A stretch of 26,747 bases of DNA from Prevotella sp. GTDB lineage: Bacteria; Bacteroidota; Bacteroidia; Bacteroidales; Bacteroidaceae. Within the stretch, counting starts at the first letter, position 1, and each line of letters opens with the position of its first letter. Positions 1 through 8,029 of this stretch are shown one piece after another. The DNA lies in NCBI GenBank assembly GCA_016291915.1, contig JAEEZP010000163.1, forward strand, positions 1 through 26,747, written 5' to 3'. Position numbers and translations under genes: made by a program. The notes under the pieces were generated by a model that was not told where the DNA came from, searched no databases, and saw only the letters and a program-made list of their open reading frames with translations.

Positions 1-681
1 AATCTCTTTCTCTTCCTCCCAACCGAACAACCCACCGTCGCTGGCATGCGGATTGAGTCCGGCTATACCGATACGTGGATTCTCAATGCCAAACTGTTTG
101 CAGGCATCATGGATCAGTTCTGTCACCTCGATGATACGGTCTTTCTTCACCCTGTCACAAGCTACCCGCAGAGGGACATGCGTTGACACATGGATCACTC
201 GCAGATGTTCATCTGCCAGGAGCATGGCATATTTCTTCGTATGGGTGTAATGGGCATAGATCTCCGTATGTCCGTCGAAGTTATGTCCGGCATTATGGAG
301 TGCTTCCTTGTTCAGGGGAGCGGTAACGGTAGCATCCACCTCATTCTCCATGGCTAACTGTATAGCGGTGGTCACGCTGATGAAGGCAGCATGTCCGCAC
401 TGGTTCTGGAGCACACCCGGTTGGAACGTCTCCATGTCGATACATGCCAGATCATACACATCGATGGTTCCCAGTTCGAAGAGCGCCTCTTTGACGGAGG
501 CGATACGGTGGATCTTCAGGTCGGACTCCATCTGGTCAACGGCCCACTGCATGATGTTGGCATCGCCGGTTACTAACGGGCGGCACTTCTCGTATGTCTC
601 TTCGAGTGACAATGCCTTGATGATGATCTCCGGTCCGATGCCGGCAGGATCACCCATGGTTATGGCGATAATTGGTTTCAT
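1..681 (-). CDS. pdxA: PdxA-family 4-phospho-acid dehydrogenase (PdxA2-like), C-terminus cut by window edge
   Basis: The first 227 residues of a PdxA-family NAD-dependent oxidative decarboxylase are visible; family members run about 330-360 residues, so the last third lies outside the window. The start is the ATG at 681-679, opening MKPIIAITMGDPAGIGPE, the family's N-terminal signature. Substrate-binding GHTE lies at 137-140 (H138, T139), the first metal histidine H168 in HVPLR, and the second, H212, in GLNPHA. The third, normally in a YHDQ motif, is off the edge. Biosynthetic PdxA makes a vitamin B6 precursor from 4-phosphohydroxythreonine. PdxA2 paralogues oxidise 4-phospho-D-threonate or -erythronate to dihydroxyacetone phosphate and CO2. 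The catabolic neighbours (symporter, alcohol dehydrogenase, aldolase-like enzyme) favour the PdxA2 role, by inference. It starts 6 bases after the preceding gene ends, so it is cotranscribed. Confidence 0.88.
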   Translation of the reverse strand, partial: MKPIIAITMGDPAGIGPEIIIKALSLEETYEKCRPLVTGDANIMQWAVDQMESDLKIHRIASVKEALFELGTIDVYDLACIDMETFQPGVLQNQCGHAAFISVTTAIQLAMENEVDATVTAPLNKEALHNAGHNFDGHTEIYAHYTHTKKYAMLLADEHLRVIHVSTHVPLRVACDRVKKDRIIEVTELIHDACKQFGIENPRIGIAGLNPHASDGGLFGWEEEKEI

Positions 682-687
682 AATCAG

Positions 688-1833
688 TTAATATAAGCAG
701 TTATAGATATCTTTCGCATCTTGTTCGGTGACAACCCGTGGATTGTTCTTCAGCAGTCGCTGCACCTCCATAGCGGATTTAGCCATTTCATCCACAGCCT
801 CTTGGGGTACACCGATCTCACTGAGAGTCGTCGGGATACCACAGTCTTTGCTGAGCTGGTAGATGAAGTCCACACCGCGCTCTGCCGTTTCCTCATCATT
901 CTTACCTGGTAGAACACCACAGGCTATGGCTACCTGTGCATAACGCTCCACACAGGCAGGACGGTTGAAACGCATTACGGTAGGTAAGAGGATAGCGTTT
1001 GACAGTCCGTGTGACAGATGGAACATGCCACCGAGAGGATAGGAGAGGGCATGTACAGCAGCTGTGTTGACAGGTCCTAAGCACATACCACCATACATAC
1101 TACCTAATGACAGCGCCTCACGCGCTTCCTGATCCTTTCCGTCTTTCACTGCCTTCAGCAGATTGGCAGCAATCAGTCGGATACCGGTAAGGGCATACAC
1201 GTCGACCAGAGGATGGGCAAACTTGTTCGTATATGCCTCGATACAATGGGTGAGGGCGTCCATACCTGTCTCTGCCGTAACCTTGGCAGGAACGGTCCAT
1301 GTCAGTTGTGGGTCGATATACGCAGCATCGGCCATGAGATACGGACTGACGATACCTTTCTTCAGGTTGTCGTTCTCATCCAGGAGGATGGCATTGGGTG
1401 ATACCTCACTGCCAGTTCCTGATGTGGTGGGAATGCAGGCAAACCATACACCCCTTTCTTTGATCAGTCCGATGCCGAAGAGTTGTTCTACCTGCTGATC
1501 GCTGTACAACAACGTAGCGACGAGTTTTGCCAGATCGAGCACACTACCACCACCCACACCGATCACACTGTCGGCTTTGAATGAGCGTGCCTGTGCGATG
1601 ATCGTATGGAAATCATTCACTGTCGGCTCCTGACGGATATCATCGAAATAACACAGTTCCACACCACCGTCCAGCAGTGTCTCATCCATCTTCTTAAGTA
1701 GTGGACGGAGTATTGGAGCTGTGAGGATAAAGAGTCGTTTCTTTCCGGACACGAGGAAATCCTTACAGAATATTTCCAGACAACCGGTACCGAACTGTAT
1801 CTTAGCTGGTTGTATCAGAGTAATCGGTTTCAT
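688..1833 (-). CDS. Iron-dependent (group III) alcohol dehydrogenase
   Basis: 381 residues, full length for the Fe-ADH family (FucO, lactaldehyde reductase, 1,3-propanediol dehydrogenase types). The NAD(P)-binding GGGS lies at 94-97. The four metal ligands are in place: D192 and H196 in MDALTH, H261 in AVHALSYPLGG and H275 in HLSHG, with the spacing seen in FucO. The PTTSGTGSE motif is at 135-143. The protein is cytosolic and should interconvert an aldehyde or ketone with its alcohol using NAD(P)H; the substrate cannot be read from sequence. Its ATG overlaps the symporter stop in an ATGA at 1830-1833, and it ends 6 bases before the pdxA-like start, so translation is probably coupled. In this cassette it may dispose of an aldehyde released by the DHDPS-family enzyme. 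Confidence 0.9.
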   Translation of the reverse strand: MKPITLIQPAKIQFGTGCLEIFCKDFLVSGKKRLFILTAPILRPLLKKMDETLLDGGVELCYFDDIRQEPTVNDFHTIIAQARSFKADSVIGVGGGSVLDLAKLVATLLYSDQQVEQLFGIGLIKERGVWFACIPTTSGTGSEVSPNAILLDENDNLKKGIVSPYLMADAAYIDPQLTWTVPAKVTAETGMDALTHCIEAYTNKFAHPLVDVYALTGIRLIAANLLKAVKDGKDQEAREALSLGSMYGGMCLGPVNTAAVHALSYPLGGMFHLSHGLSNAILLPTVMRFNRPACVERYAQVAIACGVLPGKNDEETAERGVDFIYQLSKDCGIPTTLSEIGVPQEAVDEMAKSAMEVQRLLKNNPRVVTEQDAKDIYNCLY

Positions 1834-3413
1834 GCTTCTTCCGTTTTGTTATTCTTATTCTTTTTCCTTTCCTCCAAGAAAGCATACACGGTCAGTTCCT
1901 TGTCAGCCAGTGGCGTCTTGAAGAACAGACTGGCGACATAACCTACGATGAGAACGATGAGATGACTGTACACACCCAACATATATTTATGATGTGTGAA
2001 GTTCCAATCGCCTAAGTCGAGCAACAAGGCTTTCTCACCGGTGGAGGTAGCGAACTTACTGGAGGTGAGCACGGCATAAGCGGTGAAGAGGATAGCTGCA
2101 GCGATACCGATATACAGTCCCTGCCAGTTGGCACGGCGTGAGAACAGTCCCAAGAGGAAGATACCCACGATACCGGCAGACACAATGGCATAGAGTCCGA
2201 AGAGCGTACCGAGCACGCCCTCACCGCCCCAGGCTACATACAGCAAGGCGATAAAGATACTGAGGATACCGATGACCAATACAGCGATACGACCCACACG
2301 CAGTTTCTGCTTGTCGGTGGCGTTCTTCTTCAGCTTACCATAATAGTCTTCCACCACGATAGCGGAGATACAGTTCACATCACTGTCGATAGAGGAGATA
2401 GCACCGGCCACGAGCGCGGCAATGATAAATCCTGTTATACCTACCGGCAACTCCGTAGCGATGAAGAAGGGGAATACCTCATCACTCTTGGTGCCTGCGG
2501 GCAGCGAACCGCTGTTGATATGGTAATAAACGAACAGACAGGTACCCACGAACATGAACAGTGCCCATGCAGGAACACTCATCAGCACACCCATATAAGA
2601 AGCTTTCTTCGCACTCTTCTCGTCTTTGGCTGCCAGGTAACGCTGTACGATACTCTGATCGGTACCATATTTCTGTACTGCGTAGAAGATACCGTTGAGC
2701 ACCAAGACGATGAAGGTCATCTGTGTGAGATCCCAGTCGTATGGACCGAAGTCGATCTTGTTGTATTCCTTGGCCACACTGAAGATGGTTGATGGTCCGC
2801 CGTCGGTCAGATAGAAGAGCATACCTACGGTCAGCACACCACCTAAGATCAGCAGGAAGCCCTGAACCACATCCATCCAGATGATAGCCTCCATACCACC
2901 GAGGTAGGTAAGCAGGATGACCACCACTCCGATGATGACGATGATATATACGATGTCGATACCCGTGAATGTAGCCATGGCAATACCCATCAGATAGAGG
3001 ATCGTTCCCATCTTTGAGAAATGCTCTAATACGAAAGCCAGACTACTGTAGAGACGGGCCAACGGACCGAAGCGGCGCTCGAAATACTCATAGGTACTGA
3101 GCCGGATCACTCTTCTGAAAAGTGGTACGATGAACCATATCATGCCCAACAAGACGATAGGCACCATCAGTCCTTGTACCAAGAGTATCCAGTTGCCCTG
3201 ATAAGCGGCTCCCGGGTAAGCAAGGAAAGTGACACTACTGATGATGGTTGCAAACATCGACATGCCCACAGCCCATGCAGGAACAGAGCCGTTGGCTGCG
3301 TAATAAGCTTCTGTGGAATTCTGTTTACGTGAGAAATAGACACCGACACCTACTGCTGCTATCAAGGAGATAACAACGATGACCATGTCTATCCAATGAA
3401 TTGTCGTTTCCAT
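1830..3413 (-). CDS. Sodium:solute symporter (SSS/SLC5 family)
   Basis: 527 residues with about 13 hydrophobic helices, typical of the SSS family (proline, sialic acid, sugar and monocarboxylate transporters). The N-terminal region contains GMSMFATIISSVTFLAYPGA at about 49-68, the conserved TM2 stretch near the sodium site. Another conserved segment is ALVAGAISSIDSDVNCISAI, with the Ser-Ser-Ile-Asp pattern of SSS helix 8/9. The C-terminus is a basic, Asn/Lys-rich cytoplasmic tail. It lies in the inner membrane and should import a small organic solute with sodium. It starts 10 bases after the DHDPS-family gene ends, and its stop overlaps the next gene's start, placing it in a four-gene operon. 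The substrate is unknown; a sugar acid is inferred from the neighbours. Sialic acid is a less likely alternative because no other nan genes are visible. Confidence 0.9.
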   Translation of the reverse strand: METTIHWIDMVIVVISLIAAVGVGVYFSRKQNSTEAYYAANGSVPAWAVGMSMFATIISSVTFLAYPGAAYQGNWILLVQGLMVPIVLLGMIWFIVPLFRRVIRLSTYEYFERRFGPLARLYSSLAFVLEHFSKMGTILYLMGIAMATFTGIDIVYIIVIIGVVVILLTYLGGMEAIIWMDVVQGFLLILGGVLTVGMLFYLTDGGPSTIFSVAKEYNKIDFGPYDWDLTQMTFIVLVLNGIFYAVQKYGTDQSIVQRYLAAKDEKSAKKASYMGVLMSVPAWALFMFVGTCLFVYYHINSGSLPAGTKSDEVFPFFIATELPVGITGFIIAALVAGAISSIDSDVNCISAIVVEDYYGKLKKNATDKQKLRVGRIAVLVIGILSIFIALLYVAWGGEGVLGTLFGLYAIVSAGIVGIFLLGLFSRRANWQGLYIGIAAAILFTAYAVLTSSKFATSTGEKALLLDLGDWNFTHHKYMLGVYSHLIVLIVGYVASLFFKTPLADKELTVYAFLEERKKNKNNKTEEA

Positions 3414-3423
3414 ATGTTATCTG

Positions 3424-4326
3424 TTAGTATGTAATATTCTCAGCTTCTTTACGTATGCGTGCTGCTGTTGCTTCATCCAACATGGTGAGCGGCGGTAACA
3501 TATACTCCTCACAGAGTCCGCGCTGTTTCATGATCACCTTCAGTCCGGCAAGACTCTGCCCGAGCGTCAGTCCGGCAGCATTGATCTTTCCGATACGGTC
3601 ACACGCTTCCTGCAGACGGTCGAGTTCCTTCTCATCACCCCTCAAGCCTGCCAGGTAGATATCCCTGTATAACTGCGGCAGATAGTTGGCCACACTGGGG
3701 ACGATACCGTCGGCACCATGACGCATGGCAACGGCAGAGTTGGCGGTACATCCGCAGAAATAACTGAAATCTTCCCTGTCGGCAAACAGCTTAAGCGCCT
3801 CCTCCAGACGAGGAACATTGTTCTCAGAGTCTTTCAGACCCACGATATTCGGATGATGACTCAGACGCTCAATCACATCCATTGGAATGCTCATATGGGT
3901 GGTGATGGTGATGTTGTACAGCATCAGTGGAACGGTCAGGAAGTCGGCCAGCTGCTCATAATACTCATACATCTGCTCTGGTGTCAGTGCGTAGTAAGAA
4001 GGCAGGGTGGCAGCGATGACATCAGCACCGGCAGCGATAAACTGTCTGGCTGCCTCATACTGGTCACTGATACAGTTACCTACCAGTCCTGAGTAAATCA
4101 GGATCCTTCCCTGAGCTGCTTTCTTTGCAGCGCTGATCATATGCACACCTTGCTCGGTGCTTACAGAGTTACCCTCGCCGGTAGTACCCATGATCAGTGG
4201 GGCTACCTCATTCTTTGCGAAAAAGTCAACGATTCTTTCTACTGCCTCGGTATCTACGATACCTTCTTTCGTGATTGGTGTCACCATGGGAACAACGATG
4301 CCATGGTATTTTTTCTGTTCTTTCAT
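3424..4326 (-). CDS. DHDPS/N-acetylneuraminate lyase family class I aldolase or dehydratase
   Basis: 300 residues, the normal length for this TIM-barrel family. GTTGEG lies at 47-52, the conserved tyrosine is Y137 in MLYNI, and the Schiff-base lysine is K165 in GLKDSENN. True dihydrodipicolinate synthase carries YNxPxR with an arginine that binds aspartate semialdehyde; here the stretch reads YNITITTHMS, with no proline or arginine. Lysine biosynthesis (dapA) is therefore unlikely. The family also includes sialic acid lyase, 2-keto-3-deoxy-sugar-acid aldolases and sugar-acid dehydratases, and one of the latter two fits the operon best. It is the first gene of the catabolic cassette, 46 bases after dedA ends and 10 bases before the symporter. 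I see no convincing promoter in that 46-base gap. Confidence 0.85.
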   Translation of the reverse strand: MKEQKKYHGIVVPMVTPITKEGIVDTEAVERIVDFFAKNEVAPLIMGTTGEGNSVSTEQGVHMISAAKKAAQGRILIYSGLVGNCISDQYEAARQFIAAGADVIAATLPSYYALTPEQMYEYYEQLADFLTVPLMLYNITITTHMSIPMDVIERLSHHPNIVGLKDSENNVPRLEEALKLFADREDFSYFCGCTANSAVAMRHGADGIVPSVANYLPQLYRDIYLAGLRGDEKELDRLQEACDRIGKINAAGLTLGQSLAGLKVIMKQRGLCEEYMLPPLTMLDEATAARIRKEAENITY

Positions 4327-4372
4327 TATATGATTTGTTTTAATAGTTGACGATAAAAGGACTAAAATGTAC

Positions 4373-4996
4373 TTATTTCTTTCTCTTTATAAAATATTTA
4401 ATGGTGAAGTAGGCAATCACCGCGAGGATGATGACGATAATGGCAATCTTGATGTATTCACTGTACTCCACAATCTTGTCATGTAACTGATCTTCGGGAA
4501 CTACCGTGCTGAGATACCATCCTAAGGCTGCCAGGACACAATGCCAGGCAAAAGCACCGATGGTAGTATATAACAGGAACACATGATAAGGCATCTTAGC
4601 CAATCCTGCGGGAATACTGATCAGGTGGCGGATGCCGGGTATCAGTCGCCCGGTCAGCGTAGCCACCTTACCATGGTCGTTGAAATAATGCTCACTGCGC
4701 TCCACCTTCTGTTGGTTGAGCAGACAGAGATGTCCCAGTCGGCTGTTGGCAAAACGGTAGATGACCGGCCTACCCACATAATAGGATACGAAATAGTTGA
4801 TGCTCGCACCGAGGTCGGCACCTAACGTGGCGTACAGGATGATCAGGAAGATATTCAAATCCCCGTTGGCAGCATGGTAGGCAGCAGGACTGACTACCAG
4901 TTCTGAGGGTACGGGAACGACGGTGCTCTCCAGCGTCATCAGGATGAAGATGGCCGGATAGTTGAGGTTATTGAGCAGTGTTGTGATCCAATTCAT
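4373..4996 (-). CDS. DedA-family inner-membrane protein (VTT/SNARE-associated domain)
   Basis: 207 residues with several hydrophobic helices, matching DedA family size. The N-terminal reentrant region carries ESTVVPVPSE (about 24-33). The conserved arginine motif appears as GRLIPGIRHLISIPAG, and an acidic/glycine segment, GADLGASINY, lies between. The C-terminus ends in a helix followed by KYFIKRKK, a positive-inside tail. DedA proteins act in the cytoplasmic membrane; some members flip undecaprenyl phosphate or phosphatidylethanolamine and others affect proton-motive force, but the sequence does not tell which applies here. It starts 22 bases after the TPR gene ends and is followed at 46 bases by the catabolic cassette. 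I see no functional link to either neighbour beyond cotranscription. Confidence 0.92.
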   Translation of the reverse strand: MNWITTLLNNLNYPAIFILMTLESTVVPVPSELVVSPAAYHAANGDLNIFLIILYATLGADLGASINYFVSYYVGRPVIYRFANSRLGHLCLLNQQKVERSEHYFNDHGKVATLTGRLIPGIRHLISIPAGLAKMPYHVFLLYTTIGAFAWHCVLAALGWYLSTVVPEDQLHDKIVEYSEYIKIAIIVIILAVIAYFTIKYFIKRKK

Positions 4997-5018
4997 TTTA
5001 GTAAATAATCTTTTGACA

Positions 5019-6242
5019 TTACTGATGACGCATCTTGATCAGTTTGCCGTCATCATTGAAGGTATAGTCGTTATCGGTGACCATCACTCCGATCTGCAAG
5101 ATGACATCGGTGGAGTAATCACTCTTTTCGACAGCCTCATTAAAATATGCCTGCGCCTGATCTAACAAGCCATGGTAGAGGAAGATACCGCCTTTCTCAA
5201 TCAGGACCTGAACATCATCATCGGGATATTCTTCTATCTTCTTGAGATATAGCGTTTTATCATTTTCTTTCCCTAACTTGTCAGCGATGAAAAGTAGGTT
5301 CTGTAGGATGTCCAGACTACGGGGGGAATCCTCAGCAGCCAGTTCTTCCGACTTTTTAAGGTTATCCCATGCCTCCTCATAACGGTTGAGCATAATCAGG
5401 CAGGAGCCGACATTGAAATATCCTAACTCATCATCGGGGCACAGTGTGGTGTAACGCTGGAAGAAACGCAGGGAATCCTCGGTATTACCCATCTGAAACA
5501 ACGCATAGGCTTTGTTGAGGATCGCTTCGTCATCATCAGGATTCAGTGCGATGGAGAACTCACTGCTGTTGAGAGCTTCTTCGTTTTTCTCACTTCTCAA
5601 CTGTGTCAGCGTCAGGAGGTTCCAGTAGTCGGTAGAGAAAGGATCCTTGTCGATGAGGCGGTTCAGCGTCTCTTCACTCTCTTCATATCGTCCTTTGCAG
5701 ACGAGTGACTTACTCATCAACTCCTTGTAATCCGTTCCTTCCTTATCCTCAATCATTTGGATCCACTCATCGGCTATCTCATGGTAGAAGTAATCTAGGA
5801 AGATGTTTGCCACATCGTAGATATAATCCTGTAGCTCCTCTTCATCCACCTCTTCCAGCATCTCTTTCAGATAGTCGTTGGCTTCATCCACCTTCTCTTC
5901 ATTTATGAGGATCTCTGCCGTGAGATAGTAATAGTCGAGATCCCGTTTATCTTCGATGCATGACAGGTAATAACGGGCTTGTTCGATATCATGATGTACC
6001 AAGAGCATTAACCGCCCCTTGAAGATCAGGGGGGCGGTCTCACCGGGGTACAGCCTCAGCGCCTTGTCAATGGCTCTCTCAGCTTTCTCTGTATCGTTCT
6101 TCACGTCCTGGTAATACTCTGCCACATCGACATAGTCGTAGGAGCTGATGATACACGGTACCCCTTGTCGGTCTGTCTCTTCATAATCCTGAAGGATAGC
6201 CCGAAAACGTTTACTCTTGAAATACGATCGGTTGTCGCTCAT
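5019..6242 (-). CDS. Cytosolic tetratricopeptide-repeat protein
   Basis: 407 residues, very acidic, with no signal peptide or membrane segment. TPR-like helix pairs run through most of the protein: clear units include EKAERAIDKALRLYPGETAP (about 52-71), EEALNSSEFSIALNPDDDEA and YEEAWDNLKKSEELAAEDSP, each with the small residue and tyrosine/alanine spacing of TPRs. It probably acts as a protein-interaction scaffold; no catalytic domain is visible and the partner is unknown. The start ATG (6242-6240) directly abuts the glnS stop (TAA at 6245-6243) with zero spacer bases, so it is very likely translated by ribosomes finishing glnS. Confidence 0.85.
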   Translation of the reverse strand: MSDNRSYFKSKRFRAILQDYEETDRQGVPCIISSYDYVDVAEYYQDVKNDTEKAERAIDKALRLYPGETAPLIFKGRLMLLVHHDIEQARYYLSCIEDKRDLDYYYLTAEILINEEKVDEANDYLKEMLEEVDEEELQDYIYDVANIFLDYFYHEIADEWIQMIEDKEGTDYKELMSKSLVCKGRYEESEETLNRLIDKDPFSTDYWNLLTLTQLRSEKNEEALNSSEFSIALNPDDDEAILNKAYALFQMGNTEDSLRFFQRYTTLCPDDELGYFNVGSCLIMLNRYEEAWDNLKKSEELAAEDSPRSLDILQNLLFIADKLGKENDKTLYLKKIEEYPDDDVQVLIEKGGIFLYHGLLDQAQAYFNEAVEKSDYSTDVILQIGVMVTDNDYTFNDDGKLIKMRHQ

Positions 6243-7946
6243 TTACTTGTTGATTTTTGCCCAGGTATCCTTCAGTCCAACGGTCTTGTTGAATACCGGA
6301 TGCTCCTCGGTAGAGTCGGGATCTGCCATGAAGTAACCGATACGCTGGAACTGCAGATAGTCACCAGCCACCTTCTTAGCGGCATATTCCTCAACATAAC
6401 AGTTGTTGATGACGGACAATGAGGTGGGGTTGAGCAACTCACGGAAGTCACGCTCATCAGCACTGGGGTTCTCCACATTGAAGAGCCGGTCGTAGATACG
6501 TACCTCAGCCTGCTTGCAATGGTCGGCGGATACCCAGTGAAGGGTTCCTTTCACCTTTCTGTTAGCCCCTTCCATGCCGCTCTTACTCATCGGGTCGTAT
6601 TCTGCCTGTATCTCGATGATATTACCGTTCTCATCCTTTGTACAACCCGTACACATCACGATATAGGCGTTCTTCAGCCGAACTTCCTTACCGGGTGTCA
6701 TACGGAAGAATTTCTTCGGGGCATCTTCCATGAAGTCATCACGCTCAATCCACAGGTTCCTGCTGAAGGTGATGGTATGTGTGCCGTCGGCTTCATTCTC
6801 AGGATTGTTGACGGCCACCATCTCTTCACTCATATCCTCGGGATAGTTAGTGATCACCAGTTTTACGGGGTTCAGCACGGCTGACACACGACAAGAGCGT
6901 GCGTTAAGATCTTCTCTGACGGCTGCCTCCAACAAAGCCACGTCGTTAAGGGCATCAAACTTGGTGTATCCGATGCTGTCGATAAACTTACGGATACTCT
7001 CGGGTGAATAACCGCGACGACGCATACCGCAGACTGTAGGCATACGGGGATCATCCCAACCACTGACGAGGTGCTCATCCACCAAAGCCTTGAGCTTACG
7101 CTTACTCATCACGGTGTATGTCATGTTCAGACGGTTAAACTCTATCTGACGGGGACGGTAATCATACTGATTCTGCATCTTCTGCAGCTCATCCACGAAA
7201 TGATCGTAGAGTGGACGGTGAGGTACAAACTCCAGTGTGCAGATAGAGTGGGTGACACCTTCGAAATAGTCACTCTGCCCATGTGCGAAGTCATACATCG
7301 GGTAGGCATGCCACTGTGTACCGGTACGGTGATGCGGTGTGTGGATGATACGATAGATGATCGGATCACGGAAATGCATGTTGGGGTTGGCCATATCGAG
7401 TTTGGCGCGCAGCACCATACTGCCTTCCACCGCCTCGGGAGTGTTCATCAGTCGGAAGAGACGGAGGTTCTCTTCTATCGGACGGTCACGATAAGGTGAG
7501 GCTACACCGGGTTGTGTGGGAGTACCTTTCTGTGCGGCGATCTCCTCACTGCTCTGCTCATCGACATAAGCCTTACCTTGTTCGATCAACCAGATGGCAA
7601 AGTCCCACAACTGCTGGAAGTAATCACTGGCATAATACACATTACCCCAATGGAACCCGAGCCATTGGATATCATGCAGGATGGAGTCCACATATTCGGT
7701 ATCTTCCTTACTGGGGTTGGTATCATCGAAACGGAGGTTACAAACACCGTTATAATGCTCTGCCACACCGAAGTCCATGCAAATAGCCTTGGCATGTCCG
7801 ATATGGAGGTAACCGTTTGGCTCCGGTGGAAAACGTGTCTGTATCCTTCCGTCATTCTTACCTTCTGCGAGGTCTTTCTCTACTAACTGCTCAACGAAAC
7901 TGAGACTTCTCTTCTCTTCATTGATATTCTCTGTTATCTCTGTCAT
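6243..7946 (-). CDS. glnS: Glutamine--tRNA ligase
   Basis: 567 residues, close to E. coli GlnRS (554). This class I synthetase charges tRNA-Gln with glutamine in the cytosol. The HIGH signature lies at 48-51 in PEPNGYLHIGHAK, and the KMSKS-like loop reads VMSKRK at 279-284. Further GlnRS stretches include LRFDDTNPSKED and FRDPIIYRI. The C-terminal beta-barrel anticodon-binding region is present and there is no appended YqeY domain. The short N-terminal extension before the catalytic core (about 30 residues) is normal. It lies downstream of mltG on the same strand, across an 80-base gap filled mostly by a 7-base tandem array. No clear promoter is visible in that gap, so it may be read from the mltG promoter. 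Confidence 0.97.
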   Translation of the reverse strand: MTEITENINEEKRSLSFVEQLVEKDLAEGKNDGRIQTRFPPEPNGYLHIGHAKAICMDFGVAEHYNGVCNLRFDDTNPSKEDTEYVDSILHDIQWLGFHWGNVYYASDYFQQLWDFAIWLIEQGKAYVDEQSSEEIAAQKGTPTQPGVASPYRDRPIEENLRLFRLMNTPEAVEGSMVLRAKLDMANPNMHFRDPIIYRIIHTPHHRTGTQWHAYPMYDFAHGQSDYFEGVTHSICTLEFVPHRPLYDHFVDELQKMQNQYDYRPRQIEFNRLNMTYTVMSKRKLKALVDEHLVSGWDDPRMPTVCGMRRRGYSPESIRKFIDSIGYTKFDALNDVALLEAAVREDLNARSCRVSAVLNPVKLVITNYPEDMSEEMVAVNNPENEADGTHTITFSRNLWIERDDFMEDAPKKFFRMTPGKEVRLKNAYIVMCTGCTKDENGNIIEIQAEYDPMSKSGMEGANRKVKGTLHWVSADHCKQAEVRIYDRLFNVENPSADERDFRELLNPTSLSVINNCYVEEYAAKKVAGDYLQFQRIGYFMADPDSTEEHPVFNKTVGLKDTWAKINK

Positions 7947-7966
7947 GGGATTATATTTTTCTTTAT

Positions 7967-8029
7967 ACTCTAAACTCTAAACTTTAAACTCTAAATTCTT
8001 CACTCTTCACTCTAAACTCTTCACTCTCA
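7967..8029. repeat. 7-base tandem array (ACTCTAA type), nine units
   Basis: Nine consecutive 7-base units fill the mltG-glnS gap: ACTCTAA, ACTCTAA, ACTTTAA, ACTCTAA, ATTCTTC, ACTCTTC, ACTCTAA, ACTCTTC, ACTCTCA. The last unit contains the mltG stop codon (8027-8029 on the minus strand). The array is exact in period and drifts by substitution only. Confidence 0.85.

Noticed and set aside
3424..4326. Calling this gene dapA (lysine biosynthesis)
   Set aside because: The Pro and Arg of the YNxPxR substrate motif are absent, and the neighbours are a transporter and catabolic dehydrogenases.
1830..4326. A sialic acid (nan) operon, from an NAL-family enzyme beside an SSS transporter
   Set aside because: No epimerase, ManNAc kinase, deaminase or sialidase is present, and the cassette continues with Fe-ADH and a PdxA-type enzyme, which do not belong to that pathway.
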